Shown here: positions 1 to 6,054 of the stretch, one piece after another | How the letters are laid out: each line of letters starts with the position of its first letter | How positions within the stretch are numbered: the stretch's first letter is position 1 | NCBI GenBank assembly: GCA_016934435.1 | Contig: JAFGSU010000357.1 | Coordinates: 1-17,786, forward strand | Origin: Candidatus Zhuqueibacterota bacterium | Lineage (GTDB): Bacteria > Zhuqueibacterota > Zhuqueibacteria > Residuimicrobiales > Residuimicrobiaceae | Direction: 5' to 3' | DNA length: 17,786 bases | Notes under the pieces: generated by a model | What the model saw: only the letters and a program-made list of their open reading frames with translations | What the model was told of the DNA's origin: nothing | Databases searched by the model: none | Translations under genes and position numbers: made by a program

Positions 1-1
1 G

Positions 2-169
2 GGGGATCAGAAGGAATTGGCCAGAGCCATCCAAAAGCTGTGTACGGATCATCGCCTGCGCACCGAAATGGGAAATAATAATCTGCAACTTGCCCGCGAA
101 CAATATGACATCAATGTTTGTGCCGAAAAAATATCCGCCATTTACGACCGCCTTCTCCCAGAAGCGTAA
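2..169 (+). CDS. Glycosyltransferase, probable GT4 family, C-terminal fragment
   Basis: An open frame runs in from the left edge and ends at TAA 167-169, giving the last 55 residues of a protein. The visible part is a helical tail with the wording usual at the C-terminus of GT-B fold, family 4 sugar transferases: an 'LARAIQKL' segment, then 'LRTEMGNNN', then 'AREQYD' and a final 'EKISAIYDRLL'. In that family this part packs back against the N-terminal Rossmann domain, and the enzymes move a sugar from a nucleotide donor onto cell-envelope glycans or lipids. The donor-binding motif (E-x7-E) lies outside the window, so substrate and pathway cannot be given. The match rests on a short tail and is therefore only fairly secure. 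Confidence 0.6.
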   Translation, partial: GDQKELARAIQKLCTDHRLRTEMGNNNLQLAREQYDINVCAEKISAIYDRLLPEA

Positions 170-347
170 CGGAATGGATAAAAACCATCCCAAATCCGAC
201 ACCCAATAGGTACCCGCAGGTTACTTGGTTAATCCTGTGGGTGACATAATTTCAGTTGGGTTCGGCAGTCAACGCCGAATTACAGTCCGACCTTTTTCCC
301 CCATGTAAAGCAATAAAATAATGCTATGGCTGCTATTGTTTTTTATC

Positions 348-376
348 TTGCATTTTATCAAAATTTTAACTAAAAT
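348..376 (+). promoter_or_regulatory. Possible sigma-70 type promoter
   Basis: TTGCAT (348-353) and TAAAAT (371-376) are separated by exactly 17 bases, a good fit to the primary-sigma consensus. Transcription would start near 383, about 50 bases before the intrinsic terminator at 431-458 and 120 bases before the zinc ribbon gene. The surroundings are AT-rich, where such matches arise by chance, so this is only suggestive. The same TAAAAT -10 sequence with a 17-base spacer occurs ahead of yicC. Confidence 0.3.
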
Positions 377-430
377 TATTAGATATATTTTTTGGGGCAT
401 ATTGCTCCTCTTGACCGTATGGTTGATGAA

Positions 431-458
431 AAAAGGCTTTAACACGCCTTTTATTTTT
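431..458 (+). terminator. Intrinsic terminator
   Basis: AAAAGGC (431-437) pairs perfectly with GCCTTTT (446-452) around an eight-base loop, and the 3' arm runs into TTTTATTTTT. It lies 48 bases before the zinc ribbon gene. It may end readthrough from the left, end a short RNA starting near 383, or act as an attenuator. The stem is short and AT-flanked, so its strength is uncertain. Confidence 0.5.
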
Positions 459-505
459 GAGCGGGTTGTTTTTTAACAGGCCCTGAAGAGAATTGATCGG
501 TTCCC

Positions 506-742
506 ATGCCCATTTATGAGTTTAAATGCAACGCTTGCGATGCGGATTTTGAAGAATTGTTGTCGTCATCAACCGCCATGGCAAATGTATCATGCGTTTA
601 TTGTGGCAGTTCGAATGTTCATCGTACTCTGTCGCTGTTCGGATTTGCCTGTAAAGATGGCTCAGGAGAAACTAGGCGCACCGGCACTACGAAAAATACC
701 TGTAGCGGCTGTCAGACCCGTAATTGTGGACAGTGCCATTAA
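506..742 (+). CDS. FmdB-type zinc ribbon protein
   Basis: This 78-residue protein opens with 'MPIYEFKC', the hallmark start of the FmdB/putative regulatory zinc ribbon family. Cys8-x2-Cys11 and Cys30-x2-Cys33 would hold one zinc ion in a small beta ribbon. The C-terminal tail carries a second cysteine-rich patch, Cys66-x2-Cys69 and Cys74-x2-Cys77-His. Tails ending in CxxC pairs are common in this family, and a second metal site is possible. The cellular role is poorly known; the original FmdB was proposed to regulate an amidase operon. The gene sits 114 bases ahead of the HU gene. A weak Shine-Dalgarno-like GAAGAG lies about 15 bases before the ATG, so translation is probably modest. Family assignment is secure, function is not. 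Confidence 0.85.
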   Translation: MPIYEFKCNACDADFEELLSSSTAMANVSCVYCGSSNVHRTLSLFGFACKDGSGETRRTGTTKNTCSGCQTRNCGQCH

Positions 743-785
743 AGGAAAATAGCAGCGCTGTTATTGATCTACTGGTAAAAAGACG

Positions 786-828
786 TATGGGTAATTCGCC
801 GGATGTCGCTAAAAACCCATAATGTGGG
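786..828 (+). promoter_or_regulatory. Mutually exclusive hairpins in the HU leader
   Basis: TATGGGT (786-792) is perfectly complementary to ACCCATA (815-821). The same ACCC stretch can instead fold locally as CCCA (816-819) with TGGG (825-828). Only one can form at a time, and the segment ends about 15 bases before the HU Shine-Dalgarno sequence. This may be a translational or stability control element. Evidence is base pairing only. Confidence 0.3.
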
Positions 829-856
829 CCGAGCATAATAATATGAGGATATCGGC

Positions 857-1132
857 ATGACCAAAGCAGACATCGTCGATGTCGTTTCCGAGGGTACGGG
901 TTTGACGAAAGTTGAAACCCAGGCAGTGATCGACGGATTTCTCGCCACAGTAAGTTATGCCCTGCAACAAGGAGATCGGGTCGATTTGCGCGGATTCGGT
1001 AACTTTAGAGTGACGCAGCGTAAAGCGCGGACGGTAATTAATCCGGTTACCAAGAAAGCGATTATGGTTGCTGCGCAAAAAAGCGCCTTATTCAAGCCAT
1101 CAAAGGAATTGAAAAAATTTATAAATACATGA
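857..1132 (+). CDS. HU-family DNA-binding protein
   Basis: A 91-residue protein of the HU/IHF nucleoid family, the usual length. These dimers bend DNA with two beta arms, compacting the chromosome and helping replication, recombination and transcription. The N-terminal helices ('MTKADIVDVVSEGTGL') form the dimer body. 'VDLRGFGNFRV' leads into the arm, and the arm tip carries 'INPVT' at about residues 61-65, with the proline that wedges between base pairs. The family signature usually has Gly or Ala a few residues before this Asn-Pro; here the wording is RTVINP, a mild departure. A GAGGAT Shine-Dalgarno sequence sits about 10 bases before the ATG. Downstream by 57 bases is a tiny basic ribosome-type gene, with one terminator closing both. 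Whether it acts as HU or IHF cannot be told from sequence alone. Confidence 0.93.
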   Translation: MTKADIVDVVSEGTGLTKVETQAVIDGFLATVSYALQQGDRVDLRGFGNFRVTQRKARTVINPVTKKAIMVAAQKSALFKPSKELKKFINT

Positions 1133-1136
1133 GCGC

Positions 1137-1160
1137 CGCCATCAGCCCTGCACTATGGCG
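1137..1160 (+). other. Stem-loop between HU and the mini-protein gene
   Basis: CGCCAT (1137-1142) pairs perfectly with ATGGCG (1155-1160) around a 12-base loop; further GC pairing outside (CGCCG with CGGCG) is possible with a bulge. No T-run follows, so it is not a normal terminator. It lies 15 bases before the strong ribosome-binding site of the next gene and could affect message processing or translation. Confidence 0.35.
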
Positions 1161-1175
1161 TCGGCGTTGAAGGAT

Positions 1176-1184
1176 AGGAGGTGA
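1176..1184 (+). promoter_or_regulatory. Perfect ribosome-binding site for the mini-protein
   Basis: AGGAGGTGA is a nine-base match to the complement of a standard 16S rRNA 3' end, five bases before the TTG at 1190. It is the strongest Shine-Dalgarno sequence noticed in the window and fixes the TTG as the start. An in-frame GTG at 1181 lies inside it and so is not a plausible start. Confidence 0.75.
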
Positions 1185-1189
1185 TCGTT

Positions 1190-1285
1190 TTGCCAAGCGG
1201 AAAAAAACGGAAAAGACATAAAATAGCCACGCACAAGCGGAAAAAGCGGCTGCGAAAAGACAGGCATAAAAAGAAATTACGATAA
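1190..1285 (+). CDS. Small basic COX24/AURKAIP1-domain (bS22-like) ribosome-type protein
   Basis: A 31-residue protein that starts at TTG and reads 'MPSGKKRKRHK', then 'IATH', then 'KRKKRLRKDRHKKKLR'. About two thirds of the residues are Lys, Arg or His. This wording matches the tiny proteins annotated in Bacteroidota and relatives as AURKAIP1/COX24 domain proteins. The domain is shared with mitochondrial ribosomal protein mS38, and actinobacterial bS22 is a comparable small-subunit component. By family, the likely role is to bind rRNA in the small ribosomal subunit; this is inferred, not shown. A perfect AGGAGGTGA lies five bases before the TTG. The gene follows HU and is closed by a strong terminator, so the two may share a transcript. 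A TTG start on a putative ribosomal protein is unusual. The gene is easily missed because of its length and start codon. Confidence 0.8.
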   Translation: MPSGKKRKRHKIATHKRKKRLRKDRHKKKLR

Positions 1286-1294
1286 GATGACTTT

Positions 1295-1331
1295 AGGGCT
1301 GAGACCATTTTCTTAGCCCTTTTGCTTTTTT
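1295..1331 (+). terminator. Strong intrinsic terminator after the HU/mini-protein unit
   Basis: AGGGCTGAGA (1295-1304) pairs with TCTTAGCCCT (1311-1320), ten pairs with one G-U, around a six-base loop. TTTGCTTTTTT follows at 1321-1331. It starts nine bases after the mini-protein stop and ends 26 bases before the xseA start, so xseA needs its own promoter or readthrough. Confidence 0.85.
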
Positions 1332-1357
1332 CCTATTTCATATTTATCGGCAGTGAC

Positions 1358-2626
1358 ATGGAACCATTTGAAACAACGCCCAATGCCTACAGCGTCATTG
1401 AATTGACGCGTGAGATCAAAGAGCTGCTGGAGACCACCATGCCGCCGCTGTGGTTGCGCGGGGAGATTTCCAATTTTGTGCGGCACAGTTCCGGGCACAT
1501 GTACTTTTCCATGAAAGATCAAGATGCACAGATTGCCTGTGTTATGTGGCGCAATCGAAATTATCAATTATTTTTCACTCCCCGGGACGGCATGGAGGTT
1601 CTGGCATACGGCAGCGTGCGCGTATATGAAAAACGTGGTAATTATCAGTTCGATATCAGCCGTCTATTGCCTGCGGGAGTGGGCCAGCTGCAGCTGGCCT
1701 TTGAACAGTTGAAAAAAAAGCTGTTTGAACAGGGTTTGTTCGATGAAGCGCACAAACAAGCGTTGCCGGCTTTTCCCGAGAATATCGGTATCGTCACTTC
1801 GCGCACAGGGGCTGCGATTCACGATATGATTCAGATTCTCCATCGGCGCGCGCCCCATGTTCAAATTCTGCTGAGGCCGACACTGGTACAGGGACAGGGT
1901 GCGGCGGAAGATATTGCCGCCGCCATCGAAGAATTCAATGCCTTCGGCGATGTGGATGTGCTCATCATCGGTCGTGGGGGCGGGTCGCTGGAGGATTTGT
2001 GGGCCTTCAATGAAGAGGTCGTCGCCCGTGCCATCTTTGCCTCGAAAATTCCGGTGGTGTCGGCCGTGGGACATGAAATCGACTATACCATCAGCGACTT
2101 TGTCGCCGATCTACGCGCCCCTACCCCTTCCGCCGCTGCAGAACTGGTTGTGCACGATCGCACGGAATTAAAAGATGATATCCTGAATATTTCGAACCGC
2201 TGTCTCCTGAGCATGCGTAAACAGATACAATGGCACCAGCAAAGATTGGCAGCCTTGAGCGGCAGTTATGGCTTGCGCCGACCGGCGGATTTTGTGCTGC
2301 AATGGCGGCAACGCATCGATGAAATACAGCACACACTGAGCTTTGCCCTGCAGCATACGATCCAACACCATCGGGTTCGTCTGCAACAGGCCAACCAGCG
2401 CCTGCAAGATTTGGCTCCGGACGCCACCCTGCGACGCGGATACTGTATGAGCTGGCGCGCAGTGGACCGTCAACTCGTCCACCGCGCCGATGAAGTGAAA
2501 CCATCCGATCATTTCGTCGTTCAATTCCTGGAAGGGCGCATCCAGGCTGTGGCACAGGTCATCCACAGCATGAGCAGATGGAACGATGAAACCGCTCCGC
2601 AGGAGGCGGTGAAGGATAAAAATTAG
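1358..2626 (+). CDS. xseA: Exodeoxyribonuclease VII large subunit
   Basis: Catalytic large subunit of exonuclease VII, which digests single-stranded DNA from both ends to short acid-soluble oligonucleotides and takes part in repair and mismatch processing with XseB. At 422 residues it is within the normal range. The N-terminal OB-fold for DNA binding spans about residues 8-100 ('LWLRGEISNF', 'GHMYFSMKD', 'GSVRVYEKRGNYQ'). The nuclease domain follows, with 'IGIVTSRTGAAIHDM', 'IIGRGGGSLEDLWAFN', 'SAVGHEIDYTISDFVAD' and 'RAPTPSAAAE', all family signatures. A long helical region and a short C-terminal beta segment complete it. I chose ATG 1358 over an in-frame TTG at 1322 because 1322 falls in the T-run of the preceding terminator and residues from 1358 match family starts. 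xseB follows, but 185 bases away instead of overlapping as is common. Confidence 0.95.
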   Translation: MEPFETTPNAYSVIELTREIKELLETTMPPLWLRGEISNFVRHSSGHMYFSMKDQDAQIACVMWRNRNYQLFFTPRDGMEVLAYGSVRVYEKRGNYQFDISRLLPAGVGQLQLAFEQLKKKLFEQGLFDEAHKQALPAFPENIGIVTSRTGAAIHDMIQILHRRAPHVQILLRPTLVQGQGAAEDIAAAIEEFNAFGDVDVLIIGRGGGSLEDLWAFNEEVVARAIFASKIPVVSAVGHEIDYTISDFVADLRAPTPSAAAELVVHDRTELKDDILNISNRCLLSMRKQIQWHQQRLAALSGSYGLRRPADFVLQWRQRIDEIQHTLSFALQHTIQHHRVRLQQANQRLQDLAPDATLRRGYCMSWRAVDRQLVHRADEVKPSDHFVVQFLEGRIQAVAQVIHSMSRWNDETAPQEAVKDKN

Positions 2627-2657
2627 GAAGCGATCCTTCTGCTCTGGCCTCGATTCT

Positions 2658-2704
2658 GGGTCAACCGGCGAACCGGGCGGGTAGGCGCCGCTACAGGGTT
2701 ACCA
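2658..2704 (+). other. GC-rich structured spacer between xseA and xseB
   Basis: Several competing hairpins can form. CCGG (2665-2668) can pair with CCGG (2673-2676) over a CGAA loop. GGCG (2676-2679) can pair with CGCC (2686-2689) over a six-base loop, and AACC (2671-2674) can pair with GGTT (2697-2700) around the latter. The segment is much richer in GC than its AT-rich flank. No known riboswitch consensus is recognised and no coding frame is evident. Confidence 0.35.
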
Positions 2705-2756
2705 TTTCAGGAGAGAGACACTGTATCATCGTCTGTTTTTTCATCAATACCATTAT

Positions 2757-2784
2757 TTGACAACCATACAATTCCGGGTAATAT
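2757..2784 (+). promoter_or_regulatory. Likely promoter for xseB
   Basis: TTGACA (2757-2762), a perfect -35 match, and TAATAT (2779-2784) are separated by 16 bases. Transcription would start near 2791, about 20 bases before the xseB ATG, leaving room for its AGGAAA ribosome site. The flanks are AT-rich. This would let xseB be expressed separately from xseA. Confidence 0.5.
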
Positions 2785-2811
2785 TTCAATAATTTTTACA
2801 GGAAATGATCA

Positions 2812-3033
2812 ATGGCGAAAATGACGTTCGAATCAGCCATCTCGAGATTGGAAGAAATTGCCGCGCTGCTCGAAGAAGGGGCTCAGACGCTGGATGATAC
2901 CTTGAAACTCTATGAAGAAAGCAATCAACTGCTGACGTTTTGTATGAAGCGGCTGTCGGATGCTGAGAAAAAAATAAAACTGCTGAAAAAAACGGCCGAC
3001 GGTTTCGAAGTGGAAGAAGCCGAACTGGATTAG
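2812..3033 (+). CDS. xseB: Exodeoxyribonuclease VII small subunit
   Basis: A 73-residue small subunit of exonuclease VII. Several copies bind the helical region of one XseA and are needed for activity and solubility. The family pattern is clear: 'FESAISRLEEIAALLEEG' forms the first helix, 'LDDTLKLYEESNQLL' the second, and 'RLSDAEKKIKLL' lies near the C-terminus, giving a two-helix hairpin. Length is typical. An AGGAAA Shine-Dalgarno sequence precedes the ATG by about eight bases, and a good promoter sits just upstream. In many bacteria xseB overlaps xseA and is followed by ispA; here xseA is 185 bases away and the next gene is dxs, with a 172-base AT-rich gap in which I see nothing certain. 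Confidence 0.93.
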   Translation: MAKMTFESAISRLEEIAALLEEGAQTLDDTLKLYEESNQLLTFCMKRLSDAEKKIKLLKKTADGFEVEEAELD

Positions 3034-3205
3034 AATTAGAAATATTTTTGTTTATATGATGGAATCATAGCCGTATTCTGATCCAAAACTTTTCAGATTA
3101 AATGAATCGGTATTTGACAAGTGTTTCGGATCATGGCCGGGCGCTTACTTCTAAGATACGGTTGATTAATGCAATGTTAAGTCGATTAATAAACGGACAA
3201 ATGAG

Positions 3206-5143
3206 ATGGATATATTATTAGACAGGATACAATCACCTCAGGATATTAAAGACCTGGATATGGCGCATCTGGAACAGTTAGCGCGGGAAATCCGGGAATA
3301 CATTGTCAGCACCTTGAGCGAGACCGGTGGCCATCTGGCGCCGTCGCTGGGTGTGGTTGAACTCACCCTGGCCCTGCATCAGGTGTTTGATTCGCCCGTG
3401 GACAAGATTGTCTGGGATGTCGGCCATCAATCGTACGCGCACAAGATCATCACCGGGCGGCGGGAAGCTTTTTTGCGCATACGGCAGGAGGGCGGCATCA
3501 GTGGTTTCCCAAAAATCAGTGAAAGCGAGCATGATGCTTTTGGCGTCGGCCATGCCAGCACCGCTATCTCGGCCGCATTCGGAATGGCATGCGCGCGGGA
3601 TCTGGTCGGCGATGATTATCACGTCATGGCAGTGGTCGGCGATGGCGCTTTGACGGGCGGGTTATCGTACGAAGGCTTGAATAATGCCGGCGCTTCGGGT
3701 AAAAACCTCATCGTCATACTCAACGACAATAGCATGTCCATCTCACCGAATGTCGGCGCCATGGCCAAGTATCTGACCAATATTATTGCCAATCCGTTAT
3801 ACAACAAGATCAAAAGCGAAATCTGGGATTTCACCGGCAAGTTCCAAAAAATGGGACCTCGCATTCGCTATGCGGCCCGGCGATTGGAAGAGGGCTTGAA
3901 ATCGTTTGTCATGCCCGGTGTGCTGTTTGAACGGTTAGGATTTCGTTATTTTGGCCCTATCGACGGGCATAATTTCGATGACTTGCTGCCCACCCTGACG
4001 GTAATCAAAGAACTCAACGGGCCTATTCTGCTTCATGTGCTGACCAAAAAGGGCAAGGGCTTTAAACCGGCAGAAAAGAATGCTTCTGTTTTTCATGGAC
4101 TCGGCCGCTTTGATAAAAAAACCGGAAGCCCAATAAAATCAAGCGCCACCCTTACCTATACGCAGGTATTCGGTAAAACGATCTGCGACCTGGCTGAGCA
4201 GCATCCCAATCTTGTAGCCATAACGCCGGCCATGGCTCTGGGAACCGGCCTGGATCGCTTCGCCGAACAATTCCCCCAACGGTTCTATGATGTCGGCATA
4301 GCGGAGGGACACGCCGTGACCTTTGCAGCCGGCCTGGCCAGCCGCGGTATCAGACCGGTGGTTGCCATCTATTCCACGTTTTTGCAAAGAGCCTTCGACC
4401 ATGTTATCCATGACGTTTGCCTGCAAAATTTGCCGGTTATTTTTGCGCTGGATCGCGCCGGATTGGTGGGCGACGATGGGCCCACGCACCACGGCGTCTT
4501 CGATCTGGCTTATCTGCGCACTATTCCTAATCTGACCATCATGGTGCCAAAAGATGAGAATGAACTGCGGCAAATGCTTTATACTGCTGTCTCCTTCATC
4601 CACGGACCGGTCGCTATACGATATCCGCGCGGGTATGGCGAAAATGTACCGATTTCAGAGCAGTTTACGCCGCTGCCAATCGGAAAAAGCGAACAGGTAA
4701 AGAAAGGAAATACCATCGCCGTCATCGCAGTGGGGCCGCTGGTGCACAGGGCCCAGACCGCAGCCGATATACTGCATCATGAGGATGGCACCCGGATCGA
4801 AGTCATCAACGCTCGGTTTATCAAACCGCTGGATCGCGATATGCTAAAAAAAGTCGCAAAAGATATGAAATTGGTCATCACGCTGGAAGAAGGCACCCTG
4901 ATGGGCGGTCTGGGTTCTTCGATAAGTGAATTTTTTATAGATCAAAATCTTCAAACGATCAGACTCATTCGCTGCGGTTTGCCCGATGAATTCATGGGGC
5001 AGGGAAATCGCGATACCATGTTAAAAAAGTTAGGACTCGATGCAGAGGGGATAGCTGCAACCGTGCGCCAGGGTCTCCTGCAGAACAATTTCCATAAATC
5101 CAAGCGCATCAGAGATTTGTTTAAACTTTCAAAATCTTTATAG
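3206..5143 (+). CDS. dxs: 1-deoxy-D-xylulose-5-phosphate synthase
   Basis: Thiamine-diphosphate enzyme that joins pyruvate and glyceraldehyde 3-phosphate to make 1-deoxy-D-xylulose 5-phosphate, the entry step of the MEP isoprenoid pathway and a precursor for thiamine and pyridoxal. It is full length at 645 residues. The N-terminal domain has 'GGHLAPSLGVVELTLALH', 'WDVGHQSYAHKI' and the cofactor-binding GDG motif at 145-147 with its downstream asparagine in 'LNDNSMSISPNVGA'. The middle domain has the catalytic glutamate at about 367 in 'DVGIAEGHAVTFAAG' and 'DRAGLVGDDGPTHHG' near 416-430. The C-terminal transketolase-type domain follows. AEGHAV instead of AEQHAV is a variant I associate with Bacteroidota-like sequences. 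The ribosome site is weak. nadK begins five bases after the stop, so the two are probably co-transcribed. ispA, often found between xseB and dxs, is absent. Confidence 0.97.
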   Translation: MDILLDRIQSPQDIKDLDMAHLEQLAREIREYIVSTLSETGGHLAPSLGVVELTLALHQVFDSPVDKIVWDVGHQSYAHKIITGRREAFLRIRQEGGISGFPKISESEHDAFGVGHASTAISAAFGMACARDLVGDDYHVMAVVGDGALTGGLSYEGLNNAGASGKNLIVILNDNSMSISPNVGAMAKYLTNIIANPLYNKIKSEIWDFTGKFQKMGPRIRYAARRLEEGLKSFVMPGVLFERLGFRYFGPIDGHNFDDLLPTLTVIKELNGPILLHVLTKKGKGFKPAEKNASVFHGLGRFDKKTGSPIKSSATLTYTQVFGKTICDLAEQHPNLVAITPAMALGTGLDRFAEQFPQRFYDVGIAEGHAVTFAAGLASRGIRPVVAIYSTFLQRAFDHVIHDVCLQNLPVIFALDRAGLVGDDGPTHHGVFDLAYLRTIPNLTIMVPKDENELRQMLYTAVSFIHGPVAIRYPRGYGENVPISEQFTPLPIGKSEQVKKGNTIAVIAVGPLVHRAQTAADILHHEDGTRIEVINARFIKPLDRDMLKKVAKDMKLVITLEEGTLMGGLGSSISEFFIDQNLQTIRLIRCGLPDEFMGQGNRDTMLKKLGLDAEGIAATVRQGLLQNNFHKSKRIRDLFKLSKSL

Positions 5144-5148
5144 AGCCT

Positions 5149-6051
5149 ATGAAGATCGGTATAACAGGCAATAAAAGCAAACCGCATGTCCGTGAGGCCA
5201 TTCATCGCTTTATGAACTATGCGGGCAAGCAGGGCATTTCATTGATTGTTGATGAGGCGTTAATCGAATTTTTAGGCGTGGATTCTAAACAAGTCTCGCT
5301 ACCCTTACAGAGTCTCGGGCAAGAATCCGACCTGCTGGTGGCTTTTGGCGGCGACGGCACTTTATTGACAACCGCCAGCCGGGTGGCGTCTTCCGGCGTC
5401 CCTATTCTCGGCGTGAATTTGGGCGGTCTGGGATTCTTGGCTGAAGTGCCCTTGCAGGAGATGGAAGAGACCATCAATGACCTCTGCGTCGGCGATTACG
5501 CCGTCCTCGAACGAATGATGTTAATGATCCAGCTGCAATCGAAGCAAAAGAACAATCAACCCATCGTTTACGCCCTGAACGATGTGGTCATCGATAAAGG
5601 CATCTCACCCCGGCTGATATCCGTAGATATTCGAGTGGATGATATCTACTTAAACACCTACCGGTGTGACGGCATTATTGTGGCAACACCCACGGGTTCT
5701 ACGGCCTATTCGTTATCTGCCGGCGGCCCTCTGCTGATGCCCACGATGAAGGCCATGCTGGTGACGCCTATTTGCCCCCATTCTCTGACCGTTCGTCCCA
5801 TTGTTTTTTCGGATGAGAGTCATCTGCAGGTGCGTCTGGTGCGCTGCGATCATCCGGCCCAGATCAATATCGATGGAAAAAACCTCTTTATCATGCATCC
5901 TGACGAAACGCTGCGCATTGCCAAAGCCCCCCACACCATTCACTGGGTGGCGACAAAAAAACGCGATTTTTTTACATTATTGAGAAGCAAATTAAACTGG
6001 GGAACCGATCTTTTGTCCCTGCAAAAACCAAAGACACTCAGCGGATGTTAA
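5149..6051 (+). CDS. nadK: NAD kinase
   Basis: Cytoplasmic NAD kinase, phosphorylating NAD+ to NADP+ and so setting the NADPH pool used by biosynthesis, including the reductive steps of the MEP pathway. It is 300 residues long, typical of the family. The catalytic GGDGT motif is at 67-71, followed by 'GVNLGGLGFLAE'. NDVVI begins at 144, the conserved substrate-binding stretch 'DGIIVATPTGSTAYSLSAGG' begins at 174, and 'CPHSLTVRPIV' comes near residue 210. The start lies five bases after dxs and the stop three bases before the mutS GTG, so this is the middle of a compact dxs-nadK-mutS unit. No clear Shine-Dalgarno sequence precedes it, consistent with translational coupling. Pairing of nadK with dxs is seen in other bacteria, where recN often follows; here mutS takes that place. 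Confidence 0.96.
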   Translation: MKIGITGNKSKPHVREAIHRFMNYAGKQGISLIVDEALIEFLGVDSKQVSLPLQSLGQESDLLVAFGGDGTLLTTASRVASSGVPILGVNLGGLGFLAEVPLQEMEETINDLCVGDYAVLERMMLMIQLQSKQKNNQPIVYALNDVVIDKGISPRLISVDIRVDDIYLNTYRCDGIIVATPTGSTAYSLSAGGPLLMPTMKAMLVTPICPHSLTVRPIVFSDESHLQVRLVRCDHPAQINIDGKNLFIMHPDETLRIAKAPHTIHWVATKKRDFFTLLRSKLNWGTDLLSLQKPKTLSGC

Positions 6052-6054
6052 GAC

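Larger units (their letters stand above)
170..505. other. Gene-free region with several hairpins
   Basis: No credible coding frame is seen here. Near the left end are two clear hairpins. The first pairs ACCCGCAGG (212-220) with CCTGTGGGT (234-242), nine pairs including one G-U, with a 13-base loop. The second pairs TTCGGC (261-266) with GCCGAA (274-279). Neither is followed by a clean T-run, although CCTTTTTCCCCC lies at 291-302. The rest is AT-rich and holds a possible promoter (348-376), a short G-rich hairpin (394-408) and an intrinsic terminator (431-458). I do not recognise a known riboswitch class. Confidence 0.6.

Noticed and set aside
701..742. CxxCH at the end of the zinc ribbon protein as a haem c site
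   Set aside because: There is no signal peptide, and the protein matches the FmdB zinc ribbon family, whose tails are rich in CxxC pairs.
1322..1357. Upstream TTG start for xseA adding 12 residues
   Set aside because: It lies within the T-run of the terminator at 1295-1331, and residues from ATG 1358 match the family start.
2658..2704. Known riboswitch (TPP, cobalamin, c-di-GMP, fluoride) between xseA and xseB
   Set aside because: None of the conserved core sequences I know for these classes could be found; only local GC hairpins are visible.
3114..3142. Promoter for dxs using TTGACA at 3114
   Set aside because: At 16-18 bases downstream the sequence is GC-rich (GGCCGGGCG) with no -10-like hexamer.
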